Below, piece by piece: positions 1-5,530 of a stretch of DNA of 5,584 nt (position 1 is the stretch's first letter; each line of letters begins with the position of its first letter). The position numbers and the translations under genes were made by a program. This DNA comes from Clostridiales bacterium UBA1740 (GTDB lineage: Bacteria > Bacillota > Clostridia > Oscillospirales > CAG-272). Below the pieces are notes generated by a model, which searched no databases, was not told the origin of the DNA, and was given only the letters and a program-made list of their open reading frames with translations. Location: the NCBI GenBank assembly GCA_002315715.1, contig DCHY01000014.1:2835-8418 (forward strand), in the 5' to 3' direction.

Positions 1-1263
1 CAAACTTCCCCCGTTCTTTGGAAAATGGAGACGTCCGGCCGCGACAGAGAAGACCTTCCCGAATATAAACTGAAAGCCGAAATCGCTTTTTGTTTCAGCA
101 AGAGCGGCTCGACCGAATATTATCACAACTCGTCTTTCCTCGAGTACGGCGGTGCGCCCGACCGTGCCGTCAAAGCGGCGTTTGCCTTCACCGTGGACAA
201 GTTTTTGACCTCCACCGGCAAATACAACAAAAACGAGCAGAAAATTTCTTTCCAGGATGTCGGCGACAACCTGACGATCATCGTCAATTCCTCCTCCACT
301 CAGACATCCTACGAAAACCAAACCAAGAAAGCCATCAACAACAGCTTCATTCAGAAAGCCTTGACGGCGTTCATCAAAGAGCAGCTTGAATTCTATCTGC
401 GCGAAAACGCCAACAGTGCCAACCTCATCGCGGCGCAGGTGCTTCTCAACAAACGTGCGAGAGAATCGGCGGAGAAGACCAAGGTTGATATCAAGAAAAA
501 GCTCGCCGTCACGATGGATATGTCCAACCGTGTCGAAAAGTTCGTTCCCTGTCACACGAAAGACCCCGAACTGCGTGAAGTGTACATCGTAGAGGGCGAT
601 TCGGCTATGTCTTCCTGCAAACTCGGTAGAAATGCGGAGTTCCAGGCTATTATGCCGGTGCGCGGAAAAACGCTCAACTGCATGAAGAGCACCTATGAGA
701 AAATATTTGACAACGACATTATCCTTGACCTTTTACGCGTCATCGGCTGCGGTGTCGAAGCCAAGTGCAAAGTCGGCAAAAAAGCCGGCGATATTGCCGC
801 TTTCAACTACGATATGCTCAAATGGAATAAGATTATCATTTGTACCGATGCCGATGAAGACGGCTTCCAAATTCGTACGCTTCTTTTGACTCTTTTCTAT
901 CGGCTTCTTCCCACTCTGATTAAAAAGGGAAAGATCTTTATCGCCGAATCGCCGCTTTTCGAGATCACCTGCGGCAACGATACCTTCTTTGCTTACAACG
1001 AGCCGGAGAAACTTGAGATCCTCAAGAAGATCGGCAACAAAAAATACACCCTTCAGCGTTCCAAGGGACTTGGTGAAAACGAACCCGAAATGATGTGGCG
1101 CACGACCATGTGCCCGCAGACGAGAAGACTCGTTGCCGTCACTCCTGCCGACGCCGAAGAAACGGCGCATATGTTTGACGTGCTTCTCGGAGACAATATT
1201 GCCGAGAGAAAACGCTTTATTTCCGAGTTCGGACACCTTTACGTCGCAGACGCAGATATCTAA
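1..1263 (+). CDS. Type IIA DNA topoisomerase B-subunit paralogue (GyrB/ParE-like), 5'-partial
   Basis: ATPase/TOPRIM subunit of a heterotetrameric type II topoisomerase, which would pass DNA strands together with a GyrA/ParC-like partner not seen here. The frame is open from base 1, so 420 C-terminal residues are visible and roughly 230 N-terminal residues (the GHKL ATPase domain) are missing. Counting from base 1, the transducer domain comes first with its QTK loop lysine at about 107-109. The TOPRIM domain follows, with EGDSA at 198-202 (catalytic Glu198) and metal-binding DADEDG at 283-288, then QRSKGLGE at 352-359 and the usual end of the short Gram-positive form, without the gammaproteobacterial insert. 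It differs from orthodox GyrB/ParE: EGDSAMSS replaces EGDSAGGS, DADEDG replaces DADVDG, and the KLADC stretch before TOPRIM is absent. From memory, this variant is common in Clostridia as an additional B subunit beside true gyrase. gpmI follows 18 bases after the stop. The family is sure; whether it decatenates or supercoils is not shown. Confidence 0.9.
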   Translation, partial: QTSPVLWKMETSGRDREDLPEYKLKAEIAFCFSKSGSTEYYHNSSFLEYGGAPDRAVKAAFAFTVDKFLTSTGKYNKNEQKISFQDVGDNLTIIVNSSSTQTSYENQTKKAINNSFIQKALTAFIKEQLEFYLRENANSANLIAAQVLLNKRARESAEKTKVDIKKKLAVTMDMSNRVEKFVPCHTKDPELREVYIVEGDSAMSSCKLGRNAEFQAIMPVRGKTLNCMKSTYEKIFDNDIILDLLRVIGCGVEAKCKVGKKAGDIAAFNYDMLKWNKIIICTDADEDGFQIRTLLLTLFYRLLPTLIKKGKIFIAESPLFEITCGNDTFFAYNEPEKLEILKKIGNKKYTLQRSKGLGENEPEMMWRTTMCPQTRRLVAVTPADAEETAHMFDVLLGDNIAERKRFISEFGHLYVADADI

Positions 1264-1267
1264 TTTT

Positions 1268-1273
1268 GAAAGG
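1268..1273 (+). promoter_or_regulatory. Ribosome binding site of gpmI
   Basis: GAAAGG lies 8 bases before the ATG at 1282, within the 18-base gap after the topoisomerase stop. It supports that start codon and leaves no room for a separate promoter or terminator, so the two genes are probably read from one transcript. Confidence 0.6.
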
Positions 1274-1281
1274 CAACATAT

Positions 1282-2946
1282 ATGGCACAACTTGAAAAAT
1301 CCAAACACTTCAAAGGCATTGAAGGACCGCTTCTCACCATCGTCATGGACGGTGTCGGTCTCGCGCCCGACAATGCGGCAAACGCCGTCAAAGCGGCACA
1401 TACTCCGACCCTTGATTATTTGATGGCAAACTACCCGACCCTCGCCATCAAAGCACACGGAACCGCCGTCGGTCTTCCTTCCGATGACGACATGGGCAAC
1501 TCCGAGGTCGGACATAACGCACTCGGCGCAGGACAGGTTTTTGCACAGGGAGCAAAACTTGTTTCCGAGTCTATTGCCAACGGAAAGATTTTTGCATCCG
1601 ACGCTTGGCATGAACTCACCGATTACGTGAAAAATGGCAAAAATGCTAACAATACTTTGCATTTTATCGGTCTTTTCTCGGATGGCAACGTGCATTCTCA
1701 CATCGATCACTTGAAAGCACTGATCGAAGGAGCGAAGAAAGACGGCGTAAAACGCGTCAGAATTCACACCTTGATTGACGGCAGAGACGTCGGTGAAACC
1801 AGTGCGCTTGACTATATTCTTCCGTTTGAAAAATATCTCGATACGTTGCGCTGTGCCGACTTCGATATTGCTATCGCATCCGGCGGCGGACGTATGAAAA
1901 TCACGATGGACCGTTACGAGGCAGATTGGTCTATGGTAGAGCGCGGATGGTACACCCACGTTCTCGGCGAAGGCAGACAGTTCGCTTCTGCCGAGGAAGC
2001 CGTCAACACCTATCGCTCTGAACTTCACGTGATCGACCAGGACCTTCCGCCTTTCGTCATTGCCAAAGACGGCAAGCCGGTCGGTACTGTCAACGACGGC
2101 GACAGTGTCGTTTTCTACAACTTCAGAGGCGACCGTTCCATCGAGATTTCCAAGGCGTTTGAGGGCGGTGCCGATTTTGATAAATTCGACAGAAAACGCG
2201 TGCCTGCCGTGAAATATGCGGGTATGCTCGAGTATGACGGCGACCTTCATATTCCGTCCCGTTTCCTCGTCAATCCCCCCGAAATCACCAACACCATGAG
2301 CGAGTATCTCGTCAATACCGAGGTTGCTTCTTTGGCGATTTCCGAGACGCAAAAATACGGTCACGTGACCTATTTCTGGAACGGAAACCGCTCCGGAAAA
2401 TTCTCGGAAAAACTCGAAACCTTCATCGAAATTCCTTCCGACGTCATTCCCTTTGAGCAGAGACCGTGGATGAAATGCGCCGAAATCACCGATAAACTCA
2501 TCGAGTGCTTGAAAAGCGGAAAATATAAGTATCTGCGCGTCAATTTCCCGAACGGCGATATGGTCGGTCATACCGGATCGTTCCTCGCCACCGAATGCTC
2601 CATGGAAGCCTTGGACCTTCAGCTTGCGAGAATTTTGAAGGTGGTTGACGAACTTCACGGTGTGGCTCTGATCACCGCCGATCACGGCAACGCCGACGAA
2701 ATGTATGAAATGGACAAAAAGACGGGCGAGCCTAAGAAGAACAAGGACGGTTCTTTGAAAGCCAAGACGAGTCACACGCTCAACCCGGTTCCTTTCATTA
2801 TTTATGATAATTATTATCAAAACGGCTATTCTGTCAAACTTGGCAGAAAAGACTTCGGACTTTCGAGCGTTGCCGCTACGTCGGTTAACCTCCTCGGTTT
2901 TGAAGCCCCCGCTATGTGGGATGAGTCCATGATTCAAGCCGACTGA
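1282..2946 (+). CDS. gpmI: 2,3-bisphosphoglycerate-independent phosphoglycerate mutase, long plant-type form
   Basis: Cytosolic glycolytic enzyme that interconverts 3- and 2-phosphoglycerate through a phosphoserine intermediate, using Mn2+ in the alkaline phosphatase fold. Active-site residues visible: Asp23 (MDG), nucleophile Ser74 in GNSEVGH, His138 (VHSH), DGRD at 166-169, Arg204 and Arg211, the RGDR loop at 282-285 (usually R[PA]DR), Lys358, Asp426 and His430 (NGDMVGH), Asp467-His468 (TADHGN), and His498 (TSHT). At 554 residues it is longer than the ordinary bacterial form of about 510. Several blocks match plant enzymes rather than bacillary ones: the segment from GTAVGLP to GHNALGAG, GGGRM..TMDRYE.DW, LPPFVI, YAGML.YDG, and GHVT.FWNGNRSG. 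The gene ends in tandem stops TGA-TAA and is followed at once by a terminator. The codons TTA, CTA and TCA are absent throughout, consistent with a highly expressed gene. Confidence 0.96.
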   Translation: MAQLEKSKHFKGIEGPLLTIVMDGVGLAPDNAANAVKAAHTPTLDYLMANYPTLAIKAHGTAVGLPSDDDMGNSEVGHNALGAGQVFAQGAKLVSESIANGKIFASDAWHELTDYVKNGKNANNTLHFIGLFSDGNVHSHIDHLKALIEGAKKDGVKRVRIHTLIDGRDVGETSALDYILPFEKYLDTLRCADFDIAIASGGGRMKITMDRYEADWSMVERGWYTHVLGEGRQFASAEEAVNTYRSELHVIDQDLPPFVIAKDGKPVGTVNDGDSVVFYNFRGDRSIEISKAFEGGADFDKFDRKRVPAVKYAGMLEYDGDLHIPSRFLVNPPEITNTMSEYLVNTEVASLAISETQKYGHVTYFWNGNRSGKFSEKLETFIEIPSDVIPFEQRPWMKCAEITDKLIECLKSGKYKYLRVNFPNGDMVGHTGSFLATECSMEALDLQLARILKVVDELHGVALITADHGNADEMYEMDKKTGEPKKNKDGSLKAKTSHTLNPVPFIIYDNYYQNGYSVKLGRKDFGLSSVAATSVNLLGFEAPAMWDESMIQAD

Positions 2947-2950
2947 TAAC

Positions 2951-2985
2951 AAAGCACGGAAATCGTTTTCGGTTTCCGTGCTTTT
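2951..2985 (+). terminator. Intrinsic terminator of the topoisomerase-gpmI unit
   Basis: A perfect 12-bp stem (AAAGCACGGAAA at 2951-2962 with TTTCCGTGCTTT at 2973-2984) can extend inward by a T-G wobble and two C-G pairs to a TTTT loop. The 3' arm runs into TTTT at 2982-2985. It begins a few bases after the gpmI stop. Confidence 0.88.
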
Positions 2986-3031
2986 CGTTGGAAAAAAGAA
3001 CGGTTTCGTCGTTTTTTCATAGTCTTGAAGA

Positions 3032-3047
3032 GAAAGAATTTTCTTTC
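3032..3047. repeat. Short near-palindrome in the intergenic region
   Basis: GAAAGAA (3032-3038) and TTCTTTC (3041-3047) form a 7-bp inverted repeat around a TT centre. It lies in AT-rich DNA between the gpmI terminator and the candidate promoters for the 108-residue gene. It could be an operator half-site pair or simply composition; no function is shown. Confidence 0.3.
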
Positions 3048-3096
3048 AAAAAAAGTAAAAAAATATGCTTTTGTTCATACTTTGGTCATATTTTTC

Positions 3097-3105
3097 TGCT
3101 AAAAT
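3097..3105 (+). promoter_or_regulatory. Candidate extended -10 promoter (distal) for the small gene at 3217
   Basis: TGCTAAAAT is an extended -10 element (TGn plus five of six TATAAT bases) in AT-rich DNA. No good -35 lies at standard spacing; TACTTT at 3078-3083 is 16 bases upstream and weak. It would give a leader of about 105 bases before the ATG at 3217. Confidence 0.4.
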
Positions 3106-3157
3106 ACAGTCGCTTTATGAAAAAAACGAAAATACCCGTCAATATTGCGCATAATTT

Positions 3158-3187
3158 TGTGCTTTTTCAACAAATTATTGCTAATAG
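3158..3187 (+). promoter_or_regulatory. Candidate proximal promoter for the small gene at 3217
   Basis: TTGTGC (3158-3163) is followed after 18 bases by TAATAG (3182-3187), which is preceded by TGC, so this is again an extended -10 element. Transcription would begin near 3194, leaving a short leader containing the SD. It competes with the distal candidate at 3097-3105, and I cannot decide between them from sequence. Confidence 0.4.
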
Positions 3188-3202
3188 ATTTGTGAAAATA
3201 GC

Positions 3203-3210
3203 GGTGGAGG
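3203..3210 (+). promoter_or_regulatory. Ribosome binding site deciding the start at 3217
   Basis: GGTGGAGG lies 6 bases before the ATG at 3217. It fixes this start over earlier in-frame or overlapping candidates, none of which has an SD. Confidence 0.75.
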
Positions 3211-3216
3211 ATTCTT

Positions 3217-3543
3217 ATGGTTTTTGAAAATCTTGAAGTCAAACATAAAGTGTTCGGCAACGGCAACGTGACGAAAGTCAACGGCAAGTATTTGACCGTC
3301 AAATTTGCAAATGCCGAGAAGACTTTTGTATATCCCGACGCCTTTGAAACTTTTTTGACTTTGGCGGACGGTTCCGTTCCCGATGAAATCCGCGCCGGCA
3401 TTGCCGCCGCCAAGGAGATGAAGGAACGCATCGAAAACGAAAAAGAGGAAGAGAACCGTCGTGCTATGACTCACGGTATCGTCATCCCCGGCAAAGAAAT
3501 TCTGCCGGAAGAGAAGGATGAAGAAACGTCTTCGGAAGAATGA
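3217..3543 (+). CDS. Small protein with Tudor/KOW-like N-terminal domain and charged tail, function unknown
   Basis: A 108-residue soluble protein with no signal peptide or membrane segment. Residues 5-47 fit a small beta-barrel pattern (KHKVFGNGNV at 9-18, then alternating hydrophobics in YLTVKFANAEKTF and a YPDAF turn). This resembles the Tudor/KOW-like domain at the C-terminus of PcrA/UvrD helicases and CarD-type proteins, where it contacts RNA polymerase or nucleic acid. Residues 55-83 are helical and strongly charged (probable short coiled coil), and the last 15 residues are mostly Glu, Asp and Ser. I do not recognise an exact family. A role in transcription or nucleic-acid binding is inferred from fold resemblance only. 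The start is fixed by a strong SD. A terminator-like hairpin follows the stop, and the membrane kinase gene begins 53 bases later on the same strand. Confidence 0.85.
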   Translation: MVFENLEVKHKVFGNGNVTKVNGKYLTVKFANAEKTFVYPDAFETFLTLADGSVPDEIRAGIAAAKEMKERIENEKEEENRRAMTHGIVIPGKEILPEEKDEETSSEE

Positions 3544-3549
3544 ATTTTT

Positions 3550-3579
3550 AAGAGTTTACCCCGCGGTAAACTCTTTTTT
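3550..3579 (+). terminator. Hairpin terminator or attenuator immediately before the next gene's SD
   Basis: A perfect 11-bp stem (AAGAGTTTACC at 3550-3560 with GGTAAACTCTT at 3565-3575) encloses a CCGC loop and runs into six U (3574-3579). By structure it is a textbook intrinsic terminator for the 108-residue gene. Only three bases separate it from the SD at 3583 of the following gene, so no promoter can lie between. The next gene must then depend on readthrough, regulated antitermination, RNA processing, or an upstream promoter inside the small gene. Confidence 0.85.
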
Positions 3580-3582
3580 CGT

Positions 3583-3590
3583 AAAGGAGG
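3583..3590 (+). promoter_or_regulatory. Very strong ribosome binding site of the membrane kinase gene
   Basis: AAAGGAGG (continuing into T at 3591) is a near-perfect anti-SD complement, 6 bases before the ATG at 3597. It fixes the start and shows that the gene is meant to be translated despite the hairpin just upstream. Confidence 0.85.
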
Positions 3591-3596
3591 TAAGGG

Positions 3597-5039
3597 ATGA
3601 CAGTCGCCCTTGGGTATCTGTTTTCGATTTTGTACGGCGCGTTTTGCATTGGCGTCGGGCAACTGACGGGAAAACTCGGTCTGCCGAAAAAGTATTCTCG
3701 CAAAATCGTCCATATTTCCGTCGGTTTTGAGTGGTTTATTCTCCGCTCCTATATGGGTGCTTCTTGGCACTTTCTCGCGGTTTGTCTGCTTTTTCTGTTC
3801 CTATTATATATATCTCTCAAAAAGAATTGGTTTTCTTCCATGTCTTCCGATGCGGAAAATGCGCCCGGCACCGTTTACTATGCCCTCGCCATGTCGGTTA
3901 TGGCGGCCGTGACGCTCTTGCTTCCCGACGGTATGATGCCGTTTGGCATAGCCGTGATTTGCACCTCGCTTGGAGACGGATTCGCCGGCATTCTCGGACA
4001 GTTGCAAAAGAAGAACGCCGTTTTGCTTTACGGCAAAAAAACGCTCCTCGGTTTTATCGGTTGCTTTGCCTTTTCGTTTTTCGGCATTTTCGCATTTTCG
4101 GCGTATTTTTCCTTGACAATGACGCTCCCCGTGATGTATTTTATCGCGCTTTTTGCGGCATCCGTCGAACTCGTGTCGAAAAACGGACTTGATAATTTGA
4201 CTGTGCCGCTTTCGGTCTTTGCTTTTTCCTACGGTTGGCTCTATTATTCCTCGTATATGCCGTCGATTTTGCTTTCTGTTCTTTTGACGCCTTGGATTAT
4301 CGTTTTGGCAGACCGAAACAAGGCACTCACAAAGAGCGGTATTCTTGCGGCACTGCTTTTGGACGGCGTCATGACCTTTACCCTCGGCAACGCCGGCTTC
4401 TTTTTGCTTCTGTGTTTTTTGGGCTTTGGGGCTCTATGTGATGCGGTGAAAAAGAAAGGCAAGCATACAGTTGCCGTCGAGGAAGAGAAGTCCGGGGCGC
4501 GCGACGCTTGGCAGGTACTTGCCAACGGCGGTGTTTTATCCCTCTTTTCTTTGCTTTACGCGTGTACTTTTGAACCTGTTTTTCTGTGTGCCGCCTTGGC
4601 ATCTATTGCAGAAGCCCTCGGCGATACGGCAGCATCGGGATTCGGTGCACTCTCAAAAAAGACGTTGGATCTTTTTCATCTCAAACCCTGTTCATGCGGA
4701 CTGTCGGGCGGCATGTCGCTTGTCGGCACCCTTGCCGCGCTCGGCTTTTCGGGATTGTCCCTCGGCATTTCGCGACTGCTTTTTGAGTTTTCGCTTTTGC
4801 CGTTTGCCGTCATGCTGACAGCAGCTTTTCTCGGCACGGTATTTGACAGTTTTCTCGGCTCTGTATGCCAAAGAAAATATCGCTGCACCGTTTGCGGCTG
4901 TCAAACGGAAGGGAAAACGCACTGCGGTACCAAGGCGGATTTTGCCGGCGGTTTCCCATACGTCAACAATGACGTTGTCAACGTCCTGTCGTCCCTTTTT
5001 TCGGCACTGTCGGTTCTTTTTCTTTTCCTATTATTATAA
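3597..5039 (+). CDS. Fused VTE5/dolichol-kinase-like and DUF92 (VTE6-like) membrane protein, candidate isoprenoid-alcohol/isoprenyl-phosphate kinase
   Basis: A 480-residue polytopic membrane protein with roughly 12-14 hydrophobic segments. The N-terminal half (about 1-240) has marks of the dolichol/phytol kinase and CDP-diglyceride synthetase-like superfamily: RK..H (35-39), SLGDGFAG (124-131), YGKKTLLGFIG (145-155), and E191 with DN..VP (199-204), the CTP-kinase signature region. The C-terminal half (about 245-480) matches DUF92/COG1836: QVLANGG (306-312), ALGDTAASGFG (340-350), SGGMSLVGTLA (370-380), GTVFDSFLGS (413-422), a Cys cluster (C430, C433, C435, H442-C443) and NNDVVN (457-462). In plants VTE5 phosphorylates phytol and VTE6 phosphorylates phytyl phosphate, so this one chain could convert a prenol to its diphosphate. 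The substrate here is unknown; polyprenol or farnesol-type salvage is inference. Short runs of rare codons (CTA-TTA-TAT-ATA; CTA-TTA-TTA) occur in two membrane segments. Confidence 0.87.
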   Translation: MTVALGYLFSILYGAFCIGVGQLTGKLGLPKKYSRKIVHISVGFEWFILRSYMGASWHFLAVCLLFLFLLYISLKKNWFSSMSSDAENAPGTVYYALAMSVMAAVTLLLPDGMMPFGIAVICTSLGDGFAGILGQLQKKNAVLLYGKKTLLGFIGCFAFSFFGIFAFSAYFSLTMTLPVMYFIALFAASVELVSKNGLDNLTVPLSVFAFSYGWLYYSSYMPSILLSVLLTPWIIVLADRNKALTKSGILAALLLDGVMTFTLGNAGFFLLLCFLGFGALCDAVKKKGKHTVAVEEEKSGARDAWQVLANGGVLSLFSLLYACTFEPVFLCAALASIAEALGDTAASGFGALSKKTLDLFHLKPCSCGLSGGMSLVGTLAALGFSGLSLGISRLLFEFSLLPFAVMLTAAFLGTVFDSFLGSVCQRKYRCTVCGCQTEGKTHCGTKADFAGGFPYVNNDVVNVLSSLFSALSVLFLFLLL

Positions 5040-5046
5040 TATCAAA

Positions 5047-5090
5047 AACCGAAGACCGGTTGCTTTTGCAATCTGCCTTCGGTTCTTTTT
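5047..5090. terminator. Bidirectional terminator between convergent genes
   Basis: AACCGAAG (5047-5054) pairs with CTTCGGTT (5077-5084), and an inner TTGC-TTTT-GCAA hairpin occupies 5060-5071. On the plus strand TTTTT follows at 5086-5090. On the minus strand the stem is followed by T's opposite A5044-A5048. It therefore serves the kinase gene ending at 5039 and can back up termination of the SASP gene read from the other side. Confidence 0.8.
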
Positions 5091-5092
5091 AT

Positions 5093-5119
5093 AAAGAAAA
5101 TCGCCAAAGCGAAATCTTT
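5093..5119 (-). terminator. Probable first terminator of the SASP gene
   Basis: Read on the minus strand, AAAGA and TCTTT (outer arms) and TCGC and GCGA (inner arms, loop TTTG) form an interrupted hairpin with U-rich bulges and tail. It lies 12 bases beyond the SASP stop. It is weaker than the bidirectional hairpin just beyond it. An overlapping inverted repeat, AAATCT (5112-5117) with AGATTT (5124-5129), could compete with this fold. Confidence 0.45.
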
Positions 5120-5130
5120 ATATAGATTTA

Positions 5131-5328
5131 TCAGCCGTTCGACTGATTCATCGAGTTCTCGTAAGACTCGACCATTTTCTTGACCATCTGACCGCCGACG
5201 GCACCCGCCTTGGCAGTCGTCAAGTCGCCGTTGTATCCGCCGTCTTTGAGGTTGACCCCGACTTCGTTTGCGGCTTCCATCTTGAACTGATTGAGAGCCG
5301 CCTTTTTATCGGTTGCTTTCTTAGCCAT
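5131..5328 (-). CDS. Alpha/beta-type small acid-soluble spore protein (SASP)
   Basis: A 65-residue DNA-binding protein made in the forespore. It coats spore DNA and protects it from UV and heat damage, and it is degraded by the germination protease GPR at germination. The family signatures are visible: ALNQFKMEAANEVGVN (11-26), including the GPR recognition region with predicted cleavage after Glu22, then GYNGDLT (31-37) and GAVGGQMVKKMV (42-53). The length is typical (60-70). The start is fixed by AGGAGA (5336-5341 on this strand), 7 bases before the ATG. The gene is monocistronic and convergent with the membrane kinase gene, and it has a candidate sigma-G promoter. It is the clearest evidence that the organism forms endospores. 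Confidence 0.95.
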   Translation of the reverse strand: MAKKATDKKAALNQFKMEAANEVGVNLKDGGYNGDLTTAKAGAVGGQMVKKMVESYENSMNQSNG

Positions 5329-5396
5329 GGAATTTTCTCCTATCTATCTCATCGAGCTTGAAAATCCAAGCAAGCCCGACTTTCAAACTCTGTTTC

Positions 5397-5425
5397 TATT
5401 ATCCCGTATCTGCCTTGCAATATGC
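5397..5425 (-). promoter_or_regulatory. Candidate sigma-G (forespore) promoter of the SASP gene
   Basis: On the minus strand GCATA (5425-5421) is followed after 17 bases by GATAATA (5403-5397). Compared with the sigma-G consensus (G[AC]AT[AG], about 17-18 bases, CAT[AT][AC]TA), only the first base of the -10 differs. Transcription would start near 5390, giving a leader of about 60 bases. The GGGATAATA context also has some sigma-F character. Confidence 0.55.
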
Positions 5426-5530
5426 TTGGAAAAATCGGGAAATCGGGGGTATCATCTTTGTGTTTGTCACTTTTATACAGATTGTCATAGAACTTATATC
5501 ATCATAACCTATGAGTTTTGCACGAATCGC

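Noticed and set aside
733..2952. 739-codon minus-strand open frame as a gene
   Set aside because: It is the exact antisense register of gpmI and the topoisomerase gene, both of which have unmistakable family motifs. Its protein is low in recognisable motifs and is explained by avoidance of TTA, CTA and TCA in the sense genes.
2988..3227. 79-codon plus-strand frame starting with TTG, or its internal ATG at 3118 (36 codons), as a small gene or leader peptide
   Set aside because: No SD precedes either start, the frame runs through the promoter candidates and the next gene's SD, and the composition is that of AT-rich non-coding DNA.
3099..3474. Minus-strand frames opposite the 108-residue gene
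   Set aside because: They overlap a plus-strand gene with a strong SD and domain-like sequence, and they lack their own SD or recognisable motifs.
3731..4192. 153-codon plus-strand frame inside the membrane kinase gene
   Set aside because: It is an out-of-frame shadow: Arg- and His-rich, without an SD, inside a coding sequence with clear family motifs.
5432..5447. Tandem octamer AAATCGGG x2
   Set aside because: Only two copies and 16 bases long, with no flanking array. I see no reason to treat it as a functional repeat or CRISPR remnant.
5482..5508. Possible sigma-A promoter TTGTCA with CATAAC
   Set aside because: The spacing is 15 bases and the -10 is poor. The perfect TTGACA with phased A-tracts at 5561 is a far better candidate for rightward transcription.
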